A stretch of DNA of 64,000 nucleotides, from the NCBI GenBank assembly GCA_020442915.1, contig JAGRJD010000069.1:1-64000 (forward strand), written 5' to 3'. Below the pieces are notes generated by a model, which was not told where the DNA came from, did no database searches, and saw only the letters and a program-made list of their open reading frames with translations. Each line of letters starts with the position of its first letter. Within the stretch, counting starts at the first letter, position 1. Both the position numbers and the translations under genes were made by a program. Origin of the DNA: Thiothrix sp. (GTDB lineage Bacteria; Pseudomonadota; Gammaproteobacteria; Thiotrichales; Thiotrichaceae). Shown in pieces: positions 8,305 to 18,905 of the stretch.

Positions 8305-11300
8305 ACCGGAAACTCAGGACATCCAACCGTGCACCATCCCGGTTGGCACCGGCATCTGCCAACAGCGGGTTACGTCCACCCACTTCATTCATGACCGCTG
8401 CCGTACCGGTACTGCGATAAGTCATGACACCGAGTTCGGTCCCGTTCGAGCCTCGGCGTACAGAGTCGACACTGTCACTCACCACCCGGATGAAATAGTT
8501 GCCCGGCACCAGTTCAGGTAGCCGGTAGATGCCGTCCTCTCCGTCGGTGGCAGCCGTTCTGAGCGCGGCAACCATCTGGCCTTCACTGTCATAGACCTCG
8601 ACCAGGGCGTTGTTGATACCCGCGGTTCCGGCAGCCCCGAATGAGCGTCCGGCCCCCCCACCGTAATTCATGTCCTCAAACACCCGACCACTGACAGCCC
8701 CGGTTGCCGGGCTGCAGTCGCCTTCCGTCAGGGTCACATTGTCAAGGATCAGCGTACTGGTCAGCACCCCATCGGCATAGGCACTGCCACCGACCGTACA
8801 CCCCCCCATCAGATGCGGAAAACATGACTGACCGGCTGCCGAGGTATCAGCAGCAAACTGGCCATAACTCACAAAGCTTATCGTCGTCGAGTCACTGTCA
8901 GCCACAAAGAAGACCCGGTAATACACGCCCTGCGCAGTATCCGGAACCTCCAGATGCAGCATGCGGGTGGCCAGCCCCCGGACCTCCAGCCCGGCAATAC
9001 CGGATGGTGCACCACTGCCCCCCGTGTCCGACAACACCTCAAAGCCCAGATGATAGGTGACACCCGGCGTGGTATTGAAAGTACGGCTCAGCCGCAGCGG
9101 CTGGCCACCGAAGTCCTGAAGCCCGGCAGTTTCAGCCGGCGTCAGGTCATCGGCCCGGTCACGGATTTCCAGTGCCTGCGGCGGATTTTGAACCAGCCCG
9201 TCGGCATCAAAAACAAAGCCGGCCTCCGGGTACATGCGCCGCACCTGGCCATTACCGAAATAAACGGCCTTGCCTGACGCAACAGCACTGCGCGCAATGA
9301 TGTTCGCCGGAGTGTCGGAACCACCACCGACAGCCGACCAGTCACGAATGGCGACCTGCCCGTCACGGGCCGGCCCCCAGTATGCAGGTGCCAGATCATC
9401 AAAATTATCCGAGAATACCGGTACGGCACAGCTGGCCTCCCCATCCACGCGCTGCAGCCGCAGCTCGCCTTGCGGGTAACGGCCCGTGTTGACGGCGATA
9501 CCGATCAGGTAATCCTCAACCTCACCCAGACCGGCACTGTCAACAGCAGCACTGTCACCGGCCAGGCTGGTTTCACTGCTCAGACGCAGGCGCAGGTAAC
9601 GGGTGCCGGGCCTGAGGTCCGCCGGCAGGGCCGGCCAGTCCAGCATCACATCAGCACCCCCCTCCGGGACTTCGACCTCAGCAGACTCACCAGCCTCGAA
9701 AGTACCACTCTTGTCAAAATCAATCCAGCCCATCAGCTTGGCAACGGCACCACTGACATTATGCACCGGCACTGCCAGCTGGTAGCTCCCGGCCGTTTCC
9801 AACAACAGCGGCAAGGCGACAAACTCGCCATTGACAAGCCCGTCCAGCTCCTCATCATCCTGTCCGCTGGCATCATCGCCATTCGCATCAGGCTTGACAT
9901 TACCGTTGGCAGCCAGGGTGCTGGCCGGGGCATCTTCAGCATCCGGCACTCCGGCCCCGATATGCAGATCAGCAGAAATGACCTGACTGCCGCCACCGAA
10001 ACTGGCCGGAGCATCACCATAATCACGCTGCACCACCTGGCCGATGACAACCCGATGATCCTCTACCTCACCATCTGCGGCAGGCCCCACAGTACCGATA
10101 CCGGCAACCGAAGCCCAGCGGAAACGTGCCATACTGTAGCCATCAGGTATGCCGGCAGGAACACCGACCTCAAAGCTGATCCAGCCGGTACGGCTGTCGG
10201 TGTCACCGGCAGCATTATCCTGCAGGTCCTGCGCCACCTGTTCGCCCGCATCCTGAAAATCACCATCCCGGTTCCAGTCCACCCAGGCCTGCAGATAACC
10301 GGCACCGGTCACGGCAACCGGAACAGTCACGCTACTGCCCGCCGTCAACAGCGGTACCTGAACCCCGTCCTCGTCATCAACACCACTGGTATCATCCCCG
10401 TCTGCTGCCGGACCCGTGCGGGCCTCCAGCTCCCTGTCCGGCGCGATACTGCCCAGATACAGACTGTCATCACCGGTATGAAATGCGCTGCCGTACGAGG
10501 CCGGTGCATCCGAATAATCGGCAGAGATACAATTTTCCTGTGCCGTTGTCACAATCTGCTCCACTTCCACACCAGTGAGCGCAAACCCGCTGCCCTTGAT
10601 GAACAGACGGCGGGGCGTGGCCTGATTGACTTCCGGATCGGCAATGTTGTCCGCCACCTCTCCGGTATAGGCGCCCCCCACTGAGGCAATGGCGGCAAAC
10701 TCCTCCCTGGCATCCGAGCTGTCCTGAATGAAGACCACCGAGAAGGTGACGCCCTGACGCTTGAGCAGGTTGAAAACGGCATAGTTGCTGCCATCTCCGG
10801 GCTCATAGGCCATGTTGTCCAGATCCAGTGTCACGCTGCTGCCACTGTTGGCATAGGCATCACTGAAGACAATGATCTGTAAAGGCCGGGCACCAGAACG
10901 GTCAAGCTCGTGTATCGGTCCGACCAGTTGGTCATGGGTGGTATCCGGATCACCGTCCAGAGCGAAACGCAGGAACTGCAATGCGACAGCCAGGTAGTCA
11001 GAACGGGCGCTGGAATCGAAAACCCCGCCGGTAGCAAACTGGCGCACCGGTGTCGTCATGGGCGCAGCGCTGAAATCCCGTTCGATGTAAACCATCTGCT
11101 GCTGATACGGCATGCTGCCGGCATAATGTGCCACCGCGACCCTGCTGGCCGGACTGTCAGCCAGCAGGCGGCTGCCCACCTGCAGCATGCTGTTCTGGAA
11201 GGCAGCATATTCAGCCTCGGAAATGGAGCCGGAATTATCCACCACAAACAGCACATCCTGTCCGCCATCCACGGAGCAGCTGCCCTCGACCACAGGCCCT

Positions 11301-14300
11301 GCCGTCGGATGAATCACAACCGCATAGTCCTCCACCTCACCATCACTGGCCGGGGCGGACGGTGACAGACTGACATCCCGTGACCAACGGAAACGGCTGT
11401 AAGTCGTGCCCGGTACCGCATCCAGCGGCACCCGCACATTGAAACCGATGTCACCAGTCGATGCCGATGCACTCAGATTAGTGGCAACCCGCTCACTGGC
11501 GTCGGCAAAATCCCCATCGGCATTCCAGTCAAACCAGGCCTGCAGGTACCCGCCACTGCCAGCCGTCCGGACGTTGATCCAGGCCGACTCGCCAGCAATC
11601 AGACGCCCGATGCTGACCCCGTCTTCATCATCCACAGCGTTGTTGTCATCCCCCAGAGCATCCATGCTGTCCAGCGCCTGCGTATCCGCATCCGGAGCCC
11701 CCTGACCCAGGAAAAAGCCGGGATCGGACAGCAAGTGCTCAGCACGCCCGTAACTGGCCGGGGCATCCGAATAATCAGAGAATGGCCCCACGCCACAGAA
11801 TGCCAGATTGTGAATGCCGAAACCGGGCTCACTGTCCGTGATCAGGGCACCATTATTGATGCTGAAGTCGATCACAACCCGATCCACTGTCTGCGGGAAA
11901 GCCACATGCAGCACGCTCTCATCCGAATTGCCACCGGCAGGCCGGGTGGGATAATCACCCAGCACCGTGTTGCCATTGATGATGTGGGCAGAACTGCCCG
12001 TCAGTACCGGCAGCACCACACGGTTCCTGAAATAACCGGTGATGACATATTTTTCCTGACGGTCAAACTTGTCCACTTCGCCATCCGCATCAAAAAGCCG
12101 GAAATGCAGACCATCGACACCGATACCGGAAACACCCACACGGATTTCCGTCTCCAGATGGTTGCTGGTCCCCATGACGGGTAATTTTCCTGCCACCATC
12201 AGGGTATTGCTGGGTGCGGCCTCATCACCCTGATAATAAACACCGTTGCCTGGTGCCGGATAAGGCGTGGTCACCAGCGCACCGGCCGGGTCGGATACGG
12301 TCAGGCTGATGGTTTTGCCCGCCACCCAATAGGCATTGTTTTTGTTGCCGGGAGTCCAGGTCACGTTTGACCAGTCCAGCTGCACCGGTGCCGGACAGAA
12401 TGCCTGGACCCGAACCACGTAATCCTCGACCTCCCCGTCCGGTGCGGGGTCAGTCACGTTCAGGCCCGCCCGCGAGGACCAGCGGAAACGGGCATAGGTT
12501 TCGGCCCGGGTTGCCGTTGCCGGCACCATGACCGGAATGCTGATGCGTCCGTTGCCATCGTTGTCCTGCAGGTCCATCGCTACCTGCTCGCCCGGATCGG
12601 CGAAGCTCCCGTTTCCGTTCCAGTCGATCCAGCCCTGCAGATAACCACCGGTGCCGTTAACCCTAGCCTTGATGGCCACGGTCGTGCTGCGCCCCAGCCA
12701 GGGAATGCTGACGCCTTCATCATCATCAAAGCCGCTGGTGTCATCCCCCATGGCGCCGGCCTGCATCAGGGATACCGAATCCGCATCCGGCAACCGGCTG
12801 CCCAGATAGTACGTTGCAGAATCCGGGATGTCATGGGTTGCCTCTCCATAGCTTGCCGGCGCATCCGAACGGTCCTTCTGAATCCCCAGACAGGCATCGT
12901 TTCCATGGCGTCCGCGTTCCGTTGAGTGCAGGGTGGCATACACATTCCGCCCCGCAGCCGGGGAGGCAAAGCGGATCACAATCCGGGTCACCAGGGTATC
13001 CGGTGTCAGCAGCGCAAAACTGCGGTGATTATCACCGGTATCGGTACTGCTCACGGTTGCGGATGCCGGGTTCCAGGAGGGTGGGGCCGCATCCGGAGAC
13101 TGCCACACGCTCATGTCACCGGCACGGTAACGCCAGCCGGTAAAACGGGAGACTGGATTACCCGCACCATCCAGTGCCGAAATGGTAACGCTGTCCTCAG
13201 CGTCGATGTCCAGCAGCAGCAGGTCCACATTGCCGGTCGGCTGGTCAAAATCATAAGTGACACGGGTGACACTACCGGATGCCGGCTCCAGATACAGGGC
13301 ACTGCCGCTGGCCGGCAGGTTCTCATTCAGCCAGGACTGCTGCTTTACAGCGGTGTCGATGGCCGTATCACTGAGATGGTGCATGCCCCCGGTCTGATCG
13401 ACCGTGACATCAACCCGACCCAGCCCCGGCAGCACCTGTGCCGGATAGGAAAAGCCACCACTGCCGGAAACCGGGGTAGCGGGGATGTCCGTGGTTTCCA
13501 GATTGCCTGTCTGGCCATCCGGCACCACGCAATAGTTTTCTCCACGTTCACAAGCACAGGTCCTGAGCGAGCCATCCAGATTGCGATTGTTGAGCAGATT
13601 GCGATAAATGGCATTGGCCGCTTCATCGTCCGGCTGCTCGGAGAAAATATAAAACTCGTCAAAATAGCCATTCAGCGACGGCAGACGGAAGTTGCCGGCA
13701 ACACTCCCGATACCGCCGGTATAAGGGTTGCTGCCTTTCAGTGCTCCGTTGACATACAGCTTCATCCCGCCCGGACCGAAACTGAGCAGTACATGCGTCC
13801 ATTGCCCATCATCCACGCTGCCATCCTGACGGACGGTGAAGTAGGTTTCTCCGGTACTGATCGTATTGCCGTTCAGGCGTGCACTGATCGTGCCACGGGT
13901 GGGGCTGCCGGCCTGATTGACATTCAGCATCAGGGCCTGAGCAGCCGTTGAGCCCTTCTCCAGCAGACGCGAACCGTTCCAGATATCCTGATTGTCATAC
14001 AGCAGGATCGACACAGCCCCCTGATCCAGCTCGTAACCGCTCTGGTGTGGGACCTCAAGATTCCCGCTGCTGTTGCGCATGGCCGTGCAGCCATAGGATT
14101 TGAAATCACTGACAACCACCGAGGGGGTTCCGGTAACGCTATTACCATAGCCGGAAGCATCCAGATTCCAGCTGCCACTGCCGTCGCAATCATCAAAACG
14201 GAACTCACCGGCCACGGCAATACCCGCCACACTGCCGACCGGGGGATCAAAACCGAAATCCTGCCCGCCCGTATCCGTATCGGCACTGACGTGGACATCG

Positions 14301-17300
14301 GTCAGCGGATTGGGCGTTCCGGGAAGATAGCCGGCAGGAATCGCCGCATCACCCGCTGCCACTTCGATACGGTAGGTCAGCCCCGTACCCACATTTTGAA
14401 ACGCATAGCGGCCATCCGGCTGCGCAACGGTCGTCGCCACCAGACGGTCATCCCTGCCATCAGTGGCACTGCCGCGCTGGTCATACAGTGCAACAGCAGC
14501 CCCACCAACCGGCCTTTCACCGACAGCATCCATGCGGTCATTACCATTGGTATCCACATAAAGACGACCACTGATGGAGCCTGTTGTGCAGCCGGTCTCA
14601 CCATCACGCCCGTCCAGGGTGCTGTGCAGAGTGGTGTAAACATGCCGCCCGGTAACGGCAGGCGCACGAAATGTGACTTTCAGCTCCGACAGCAGGACAT
14701 CGGGGGTCAGGATCGCAAAACTGCGGTTATCATTGCCATCATCCATGCTGGTGACGGTGGCGCTGCCGGCATCCCAACGGGGTGCTTCCGCCACCGGATC
14801 CGGGTTGGCCCAGACACTCATGTCACCGGCCCGGTAACGCCAGCCACGGAAATCACTGACCGGTCGGCCCAGTGCATCCACCGCCGCCAGCGTCACACGG
14901 TCCTCATCGTCAATATCCAGCAACAGTAGATCCACATTACCGGTCGGCTGATCAAAGCGGTAACTCACCGTCAGGGTGCCGCTGCTGTAGGCTTCCAGAT
15001 AAATGGCAGCACCACTGGCGGGCAGACTCTGGTTCAACCAGGATTGCTGATGATCACCATCAAGGGCATTCAGACTGGCAGCATGGGCACCGCCTGCCGC
15101 CTCGACCATGACATCCACCGTACCCAGCCCCGGCAGAACCCGGTCGGGATAGGCATGGACACCATTCCCCGCTACAGTAGCAGACGGCATGTCACCCAGT
15201 TCCAGCAGGCCGGTACTTCCCTGCGGGGCGACACAGAAACTGTTGACATATTCCGGTGGATCGAAGCCGAAATCCTGCCCCTCTATCAGGCCGGTGCCGG
15301 CATTGACGATCAGGGTCTCGGGGGTGCCCGGCTTCAGATCTGCCGGAATATCGGCATCACCCGTATCCAGCACGATGCGGTAGGTCGTGTCAGCCGGCAG
15401 GCCGGAAAAACGGTACTCTCCCCCGGAAGAAGTGGTACCCGTCCCCAGCAGGCCATCATCAGCCGGATCATCAGTTCCCCAGGTGTTGTACAGGCGAACA
15501 CCAATGGCTGCCAGCCCTGGCTCGGCACCCGGCTCAAAACGGTCATTGCCGTCATAATCAACAAAAACCGTACCGGTGATCGCTGCCAGGGCCGGCCTGA
15601 CGATACAGACCCGGTCATAGCTCACGGCATCAACAAGCACCCCGCCATTTTCGCGCACAAAACGCACATAGCGTGCCCCCTCAGCCGGCAGAAGTACCGA
15701 TACCCGTTCCAGCCGCAACAACGGCCCCCCCGGCCAGCTGCCAGCAGTGCCATACGTGCCCAGAACCGTATAGGTCGCACCATCCGCAGAGGTTTCCACC
15801 CTGATCCGTCCCTTGGTATTGTTGCGGGCCAGTGACAGCTCCAGCGAAGTCCCTCCTGCAGCAAACTGCGCCAGAGCCAGTGTCAGGGTGTCACCATTAT
15901 TCACCAGTGCGGCATTCGCGGATGAAGCCGTGGCCCCGACAGCATCCGGAGCACCCAGGGCCTGTTCTGTATCGGTTGCACCGACATTACCGGCAACCGC
16001 CGCCGCATGGCCGGTTTCTCCTTTCATGACATAGCCGGAGGGGCAGGTGCCGGAGGGCTGGGACGTAAACCCGAAATTCTGGTCACCCAGGGTCTGCCCG
16101 GCGCTGACCGCCAGAGCAGTCAGCGGATTCCGGGTGCTGTTGACCAGACCGGCAGGAATATCAGCATCATAAATATCGGCCTCAATCCGCCAGCTTTTAC
16201 CGGAATCCAGCTCAGCAAAATGGTAGGCACCGTCAGCACCGGTTACTGCCGTCTGCATCAGCCGGTCATCGGACAGGTCAGCCGTGCCCCGGTCGTCATA
16301 GGCCCGCACACTGATGTCGGCCATACCGCTATCAGCGCCGGCATCATAAGCACCGCTGGCATTCACATCCTGATAAACCACACCGGCCACCGCGCCCGGA
16401 TCACAATAGCTTTCCACCAGCGCCACATCATCAATGATCAGTTCATTCCCGTGCAGCTCACCACCACCGACGGTACACCAGGCACCCTTGACATATTCCG
16501 ATGCCGGATCACACCAGCCCTCCTGGCTGCTGTTGACATGTCCGTAATTGACAAAAGTCACGGACGAACTGGTCTGGGTGGCCGTAAATTCGACGGCATA
16601 ATCCACCGGAGCCTCCTTGCTGCCGGGAATGCGGAAGTGGATTGAGCCGCCGGGGACATCCAGGCGCATGGCCCCGGTGACAAAACCGCCACCGACATCC
16701 TCCGGCAGGGCACGGAAATACAGGCGGTAGACCGTACCCGGCGTGGTCGCAAAACTGCGCGACAGGGTGACAGGACCCGGCCCCCAGTGTGAGGCGGTGC
16801 CGTTACTCGCCAGCGTGGTGCCGGGGCTGATATCATCGGGCGCATCACGCAGCTCAACGGCGTCAATGACATTGGTGATGCGTCCGTTGACATCATGGGC
16901 AAAGCCGCTGCCCGGTAACGGCGGATCAATCCGGCGCACCGCACCATTGCCCAGGTAGATGGCGGCACCTGCCCCCCCATCACCGGCGGTGATACTGGCA
17001 TAGGTATCGCTGCCGCCCCCGGCAATGGTCCAGTCCCGCACACTGATGGTCGGACCGACACGCCGGGGAGCGATGAACTGGCCGAGGCTGGATGCCAGAT
17101 CATCAAAATCATCGGAAAAGACCGGCTTCTGGCAAGCCAGAGGTGTCACACCGCTGACAATGGAAACCGAAGTGCTTTCCGGCGGAATATCCATGGCAAC
17201 CGCCAGCGGGTAATCTTCCACCTCACCGCTGGAAGCAGCACCAGCCGGTGTAGCAGTTGTCACCGCAGGGTCGCTGGTCAGGCGGAAACGGGCAAAGGTG

Positions 17301-17836
17301 GTCCCCAGGCGGATATCCACCGGCACCTCCCAGTCCAGTGTCACCGTACCGGTGCCCGTTCCATCGGGTACGGCTGCCGAGGCCGCCTCATCCGGATCGA
17401 ACTGCCCGTTGCCATCAAAATCAATCCACCCGAACAGGGTGGCAGCGCTGGCCGTGGCATTGGTCACCGTCAGGTCCACGCGATATTGCATGGCGGTCAT
17501 CTTGAGCACGGGAAACAGGGGAATATAATCGCCAACGGGTTGACGGGGGGCACCATCCTCGTCACCGGAATCGCGCCAGCTCACACTGACACCATCCAGC
17601 ATGGCAGAACGCGGATCGGCATCGCCAAAGGCATTGATACTGTATTGACTTGCCGCTTCGGCATCAGGCGGGTTATTCCCCAGATACAGTCCGGAAACAA
17701 TAACATGGGAAGCATCCCCATAAGTTTCCGGCGCATCGCCGAAATCATCCGCCCCCCATGCCAGCAAGGGCATGGACAGCAGCAGGCCATAGCCCAGCCA
17801 CCTGGAGACCAGTCCAGAAAAAGCTGCATTTTTCAC
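8222..17836 (-). CDS. Giant modular surface protein (GEVED, SdrD-B-like, LamG-like, VWA domains), 5' part of frameshifted gene
   Basis: 3204 codons as read here. It starts at GTG with a GGGAG ribosome site and a signal peptide ending LLAWGA. Five GEVED domains (about residues 29-212, 1652-1808, 2018-2175, 2440-2595, 2602-2785) show the DAPASYG opening and GEVEDY ending. Four SdrD-B/Cna-B-like beta-sandwich domains lie near 478-592, 748-865, 1085-1200 and 3045-3182 (VxxDxNxNG and QDFGFDPP endings). A LamG-like domain (about 1202-1425) and a von Willebrand A domain (about 2182-2440, with the metal-site motif DNSGS) follow. Two unnamed modules each occur twice. The reading frame changes at G11 (8290-8300), after FRFAGGG; the last 21 or so residues are out-of-frame. 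With G10 the gene would run to 5200 as about 4211 residues. The role is probably adhesion or matrix binding at the cell surface, inferred from domains. Confidence 0.85.
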   Translation of the reverse strand: MKNAAFSGLVSRWLGYGLLLSMPLLAWGADDFGDAPETYGDASHVIVSGLYLGNNPPDAEAASQYSINAFGDADPRSAMLDGVSVSWRDSGDEDGAPRQPVGDYIPLFPVLKMTAMQYRVDLTVTNATASAATLFGWIDFDGNGQFDPDEAASAAVPDGTGTGTVTLDWEVPVDIRLGTTFARFRLTSDPAVTTATPAGAASSGEVEDYPLAVAMDIPPESTSVSIVSGVTPLACQKPVFSDDFDDLASSLGQFIAPRRVGPTISVRDWTIAGGGSDTYASITAGDGGAGAAIYLGNGAVRRIDPPLPGSGFAHDVNGRITNVIDAVELRDAPDDISPGTTLASNGTASHWGPGPVTLSRSFATTPGTVYRLYFRALPEDVGGGFVTGAMRLDVPGGSIHFRIPGSKEAPVDYAVEFTATQTSSSVTFVNYGHVNSSQEGWCDPASEYVKGAWCTVGGGELHGNELIIDDVALVESYCDPGAVAGVVYQDVNASGAYDAGADSGMADISVRAYDDRGTADLSDDRLMQTAVTGADGAYHFAELDSGKSWRIEADIYDADIPAGLVNSTRNPLTALAVSAGQTLGDQNFGFTSQPSGTCPSGYVMKGETGHAAAVAGNVGATDTEQALGAPDAVGATASSANAALVNNGDTLTLALAQFAAGGTSLELSLARNNTKGRIRVETSADGATYTVLGTYGTAGSWPGGPLLRLERVSVLLPAEGARYVRFVRENGGVLVDAVSYDRVCIVRPALAAITGTVFVDYDGNDRFEPGAEPGLAAIGVRLYNTWGTDDPADDGLLGTGTTSSGGEYRFSGLPADTTYRIVLDTGDADIPADLKPGTPETLIVNAGTGLIEGQDFGFDPPEYVNSFCVAPQGSTGLLELGDMPSATVAGNGVHAYPDRVLPGLGTVDVMVEAAGGAHAASLNALDGDHQQSWLNQSLPASGAAIYLEAYSSGTLTVSYRFDQPTGNVDLLLLDIDDEDRVTLAAVDALGRPVSDFRGWRYRAGDMSVWANPDPVAEAPRWDAGSATVTSMDDGNDNRSFAILTPDVLLSELKVTFRAPAVTGRHVYTTLHSTLDGRDGETGCTTGSISGRLYVDTNGNDRMDAVGERPVGGAAVALYDQRGSATDGRDDRLVATTVAQPDGRYAFQNVGTGLTYRIEVAAGDAAIPAGYLPGTPNPLTDVHVSADTDTGGQDFGFDPPVGSVAGIAVAGEFRFDDCDGSGSWNLDASGYGNSVTGTPSVVVSDFKSYGCTAMRNSSGNLEVPHQSGYELDQGAVSILLYDNQDIWNGSRLLEKGSTAAQALMLNVNQAGSPTRGTISARLNGNTISTGETYFTVRQDGSVDDGQWTHVLLSFGPGGMKLYVNGALKGSNPYTGGIGSVAGNFRLPSLNGYFDEFYIFSEQPDDEAANAIYRNLLNNRNLDGSLRTCACERGENYCVVPDGQTGNLETTDIPATPVSGSGGFSYPAQVLPGLGRVDVTVDQTGGMHHLSDTAIDTAVKQQSWLNENLPASGSALYLEPASGSVTRVTYDFDQPTGNVDLLLLDIDAEDSVTISALDGAGNPVSRFTGWRYRAGDMSVWQSPDAAPPSWNPASATVSSTDTGDNHRSFALLTPDTLVTRIVIRFASPAAGRNVYATLHSTERGRHGNDACLGIQKDRSDAPASYGEATHDIPDSATYYLGSRLPDADSVSLMQAGAMGDDTSGFDDDEGVSIPWLGRSTTVAIKARVNGTGGYLQGWIDWNGNGSFADPGEQVAMDLQDNDGNGRISIPVMVPATATRAETYARFRWSSRAGLNVTDPAPDGEVEDYVVRVQAFCPAPVQLDWSNVTWTPGNKNNAYWVAGKTISLTVSDPAGALVTTPYPAPGNGVYYQGDEAAPSNTLMVAGKLPVMGTSNHLETEIRVGVSGIGVDGLHFRLFDADGEVDKFDRQEKYVITGYFRNRVVLPVLTGSSAHIINGNTVLGDYPTRPAGGNSDESVLHVAFPQTVDRVVIDFSINNGALITDSEPGFGIHNLAFCGVGPFSDYSDAPASYGRAEHLLSDPGFFLGQGAPDADTQALDSMDALGDDNNAVDDEDGVSIGRLIAGESAWINVRTAGSGGYLQAWFDWNADGDFADASERVATNLSASASTGDIGFNVRVPLDAVPGTTYSRFRWSRDVSLSPSAPASDGEVEDYAVVIHPTAGPVVEGSCSVDGGQDVLFVVDNSGSISEAEYAAFQNSMLQVGSRLLADSPASRVAVAHYAGSMPYQQQMVYIERDFSAAPMTTPVRQFATGGVFDSSARSDYLAVALQFLRFALDGDPDTTHDQLVGPIHELDRSGARPLQIIVFSDAYANSGSSVTLDLDNMAYEPGDGSNYAVFNLLKRQGVTFSVVFIQDSSDAREEFAAIASVGGAYTGEVADNIADPEVNQATPRRLFIKGSGFALTGVEVEQIVTTAQENCISADYSDAPASYGSAFHTGDDSLYLGSIAPDRELEARTGPAADGDDTSGVDDEDGVQVPLLTAGSSVTVPVAVTGAGYLQAWVDWNRDGDFQDAGEQVAQDLQDNAAGDTDSRTGWISFEVGVPAGIPDGYSMARFRWASVAGIGTVGPAADGEVEDHRVVIGQVVQRDYGDAPASFGGGSQVISADLHIGAGVPDAEDAPASTLAANGNVKPDANGDDASGQDDEELDGLVNGEFVALPLLLETAGSYQLAVPVHNVSGAVAKLMGWIDFDKSGTFEAGESAEVEVPEGGADVMLDWPALPADLRPGTRYLRLRLSSETSLAGDSAAVDSAGLGEVEDYLIGIAVNTGRYPQGELRLQRVDGEASCAVPVFSDNFDDLAPAYWGPARDGQVAIRDWSAVGGGSDTPANIIARSAVASGKAVYFGNGQVRRMYPEAGFVFDADGLVQNPPQALEIRDRADDLTPAETAGLQDFGGQPLRLSRTFNTTPGVTYHLGFEVLSDTGGSGAPSGIAGLEVRGLATRMLHLEVPDTAQGVYYRVFFVADSDSTTISFVSYGQFAADTSAAGQSCFPHLMGGCTVGGSAYADGVLTSTLILDNVTLTEGDCSPATGAVSGRVFEDMNYGGGAGRSFGAAGTAGINNALVEVYDSEGQMVAALRTAATDGEDGIYRLPELVPGNYFIRVVSDSVDSVRRGSNGTELGVMTYRSTGTAAVMNEVGGRNPLLADAGANRDGARLDVLSFRFAGGGAGWPAGAGSAAGIHQWSGAGGG
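8290..8300 (-). repeat. G11 homopolymer at the frameshift point of the giant gene
   Basis: The plus strand has eleven consecutive C at 8290-8300, so the coding strand has G11. With eleven G the reading runs FAGGG then AGWPAG and stops 22 codons later. With ten G it runs FAGGG-LDGRQ and joins the downstream frame, which has the expected FGFNF linker. Adding two G would also restore the frame. Homopolymers of this length are prone to slippage in replication and to sequencing error. Confidence 0.95.
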
Positions 17837-18017
17837 CGGAGTACTCCCGCTTATTATTTTTTATTGCCCTGAAGACAAAGACAGGTTACGACATGACCCA
17901 ACCCTGTTCGCAGTGTTGACCAGGTTGGACTATAGCTTTTAATTATCAAATCATATTATCAAGGCTTATCGGGTTATACAATAGCCACCATGCAGGGTCC
18001 AGAAAATTCCGACCAGA

Positions 18018-18905
18018 CTAAAAATCGGGATTGCCGCTGACAATATAATTCATTGCAAAATTAATATTTGAAACATTTGTCAGAACATTCTGCAATAACA
18101 GCGCCAGATCATTACCCGGTCCTGCAAACAGGGCGGTGCCATCCAGATTGAAATCCCCCGCCACATACCCGGACAGACGGTAACTGCTGTTGTGCCCGCC
18201 ATTCCCGTCCGCAGTAAGCACCGACGCCAGCAGCAGGTTGCTGTCATTGCCACTGCCAACCGCGATCAGGTTGTTATCCCGATTGGCATCGCCACCCGGC
18301 AGCAGGCGAAATCCCCCACTGGCAATGCGCACATCCTTTCCGCGCACGGCGGTCGCAGCACTGGAAAAATCAACCAGAGCCCCCGCCTGCGACAGGCTCA
18401 CCGCATTCGCAGTGAAAACCGCCAGATGATTGCGGTGCCGAATGCCGACGTAATAGTCGCCGGCAGTCAGGGTCGGGAAGTTGATACCGACATTGGCCGT
18501 CGCCGGCTCCACCACATCACCATCACGCTGCAGTATGGCTGCCCGGCGTGCCGCCACAGTCCGTGGTGACTGCACCGCACGCAGCTCCAGCAACACCCAG
18601 TCCACCAGGCTGTCCTGTCCGCTCATTCCCATGCTCGCCGGCAGCAGCTGTTCAGTGCCGCCATAATTCCAGGGAGCCTCGGCAAACGGTTGGGACAGGG
18701 GAATGAAACCGGACTGCGAAAGCCGGTCATGCATAAGCCCGGTCGTGTCGACATAAGGCCCCTGCAGCAAAACGCGCAGACTCAGGTTTATCCCCTGCAC
18801 CGGCAGGCTGGAATCAGCAGCAACAATCGGCATCAATCCATGCCAGATCAACAGGACGGGCAGAAGCAGCCTCATGACCGGGCCATAAAATGATTGCAGT
18901 CGCAT
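18018..18905 (-). CDS. Secreted protein made only of the shared C-terminal module
   Basis: 295 residues. I chose the ATG at 18905, ten bases after AAGGAG. The signal peptide runs to MPIVAA. From about residue 40 onward the whole protein matches the C-termini of the two large island proteins: SLRVLLQGPY, GLMHDRL, PLSQPFAEAPW, VDWVLLELR, AILQRDGDVV, GDYYVGIRHRNHLAVFTA, a GDANRDNNLIAVGSGND segment and a [16 protein letters not shown] segment. The last two resemble a pair of dockerin-type calcium-binding loops with a GxGND insertion. It is the first gene of the island in transcription order and lies 181 bases upstream of the giant gene's start codon. It could be a partner for the same module on the big proteins or a stand-alone matrix component. 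No function is established. Confidence 0.8.
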   Translation of the reverse strand: MRLQSFYGPVMRLLLPVLLIWHGLMPIVAADSSLPVQGINLSLRVLLQGPYVDTTGLMHDRLSQSGFIPLSQPFAEAPWNYGGTEQLLPASMGMSGQDSLVDWVLLELRAVQSPRTVAARRAAILQRDGDVVEPATANVGINFPTLTAGDYYVGIRHRNHLAVFTANAVSLSQAGALVDFSSAATAVRGKDVRIASGGFRLLPGGDANRDNNLIAVGSGNDSNLLLASVLTADGNGGHNSSYRLSGYVAGDFNLDGTALFAGPGNDLALLLQNVLTNVSNINFAMNYIVSGNPDF

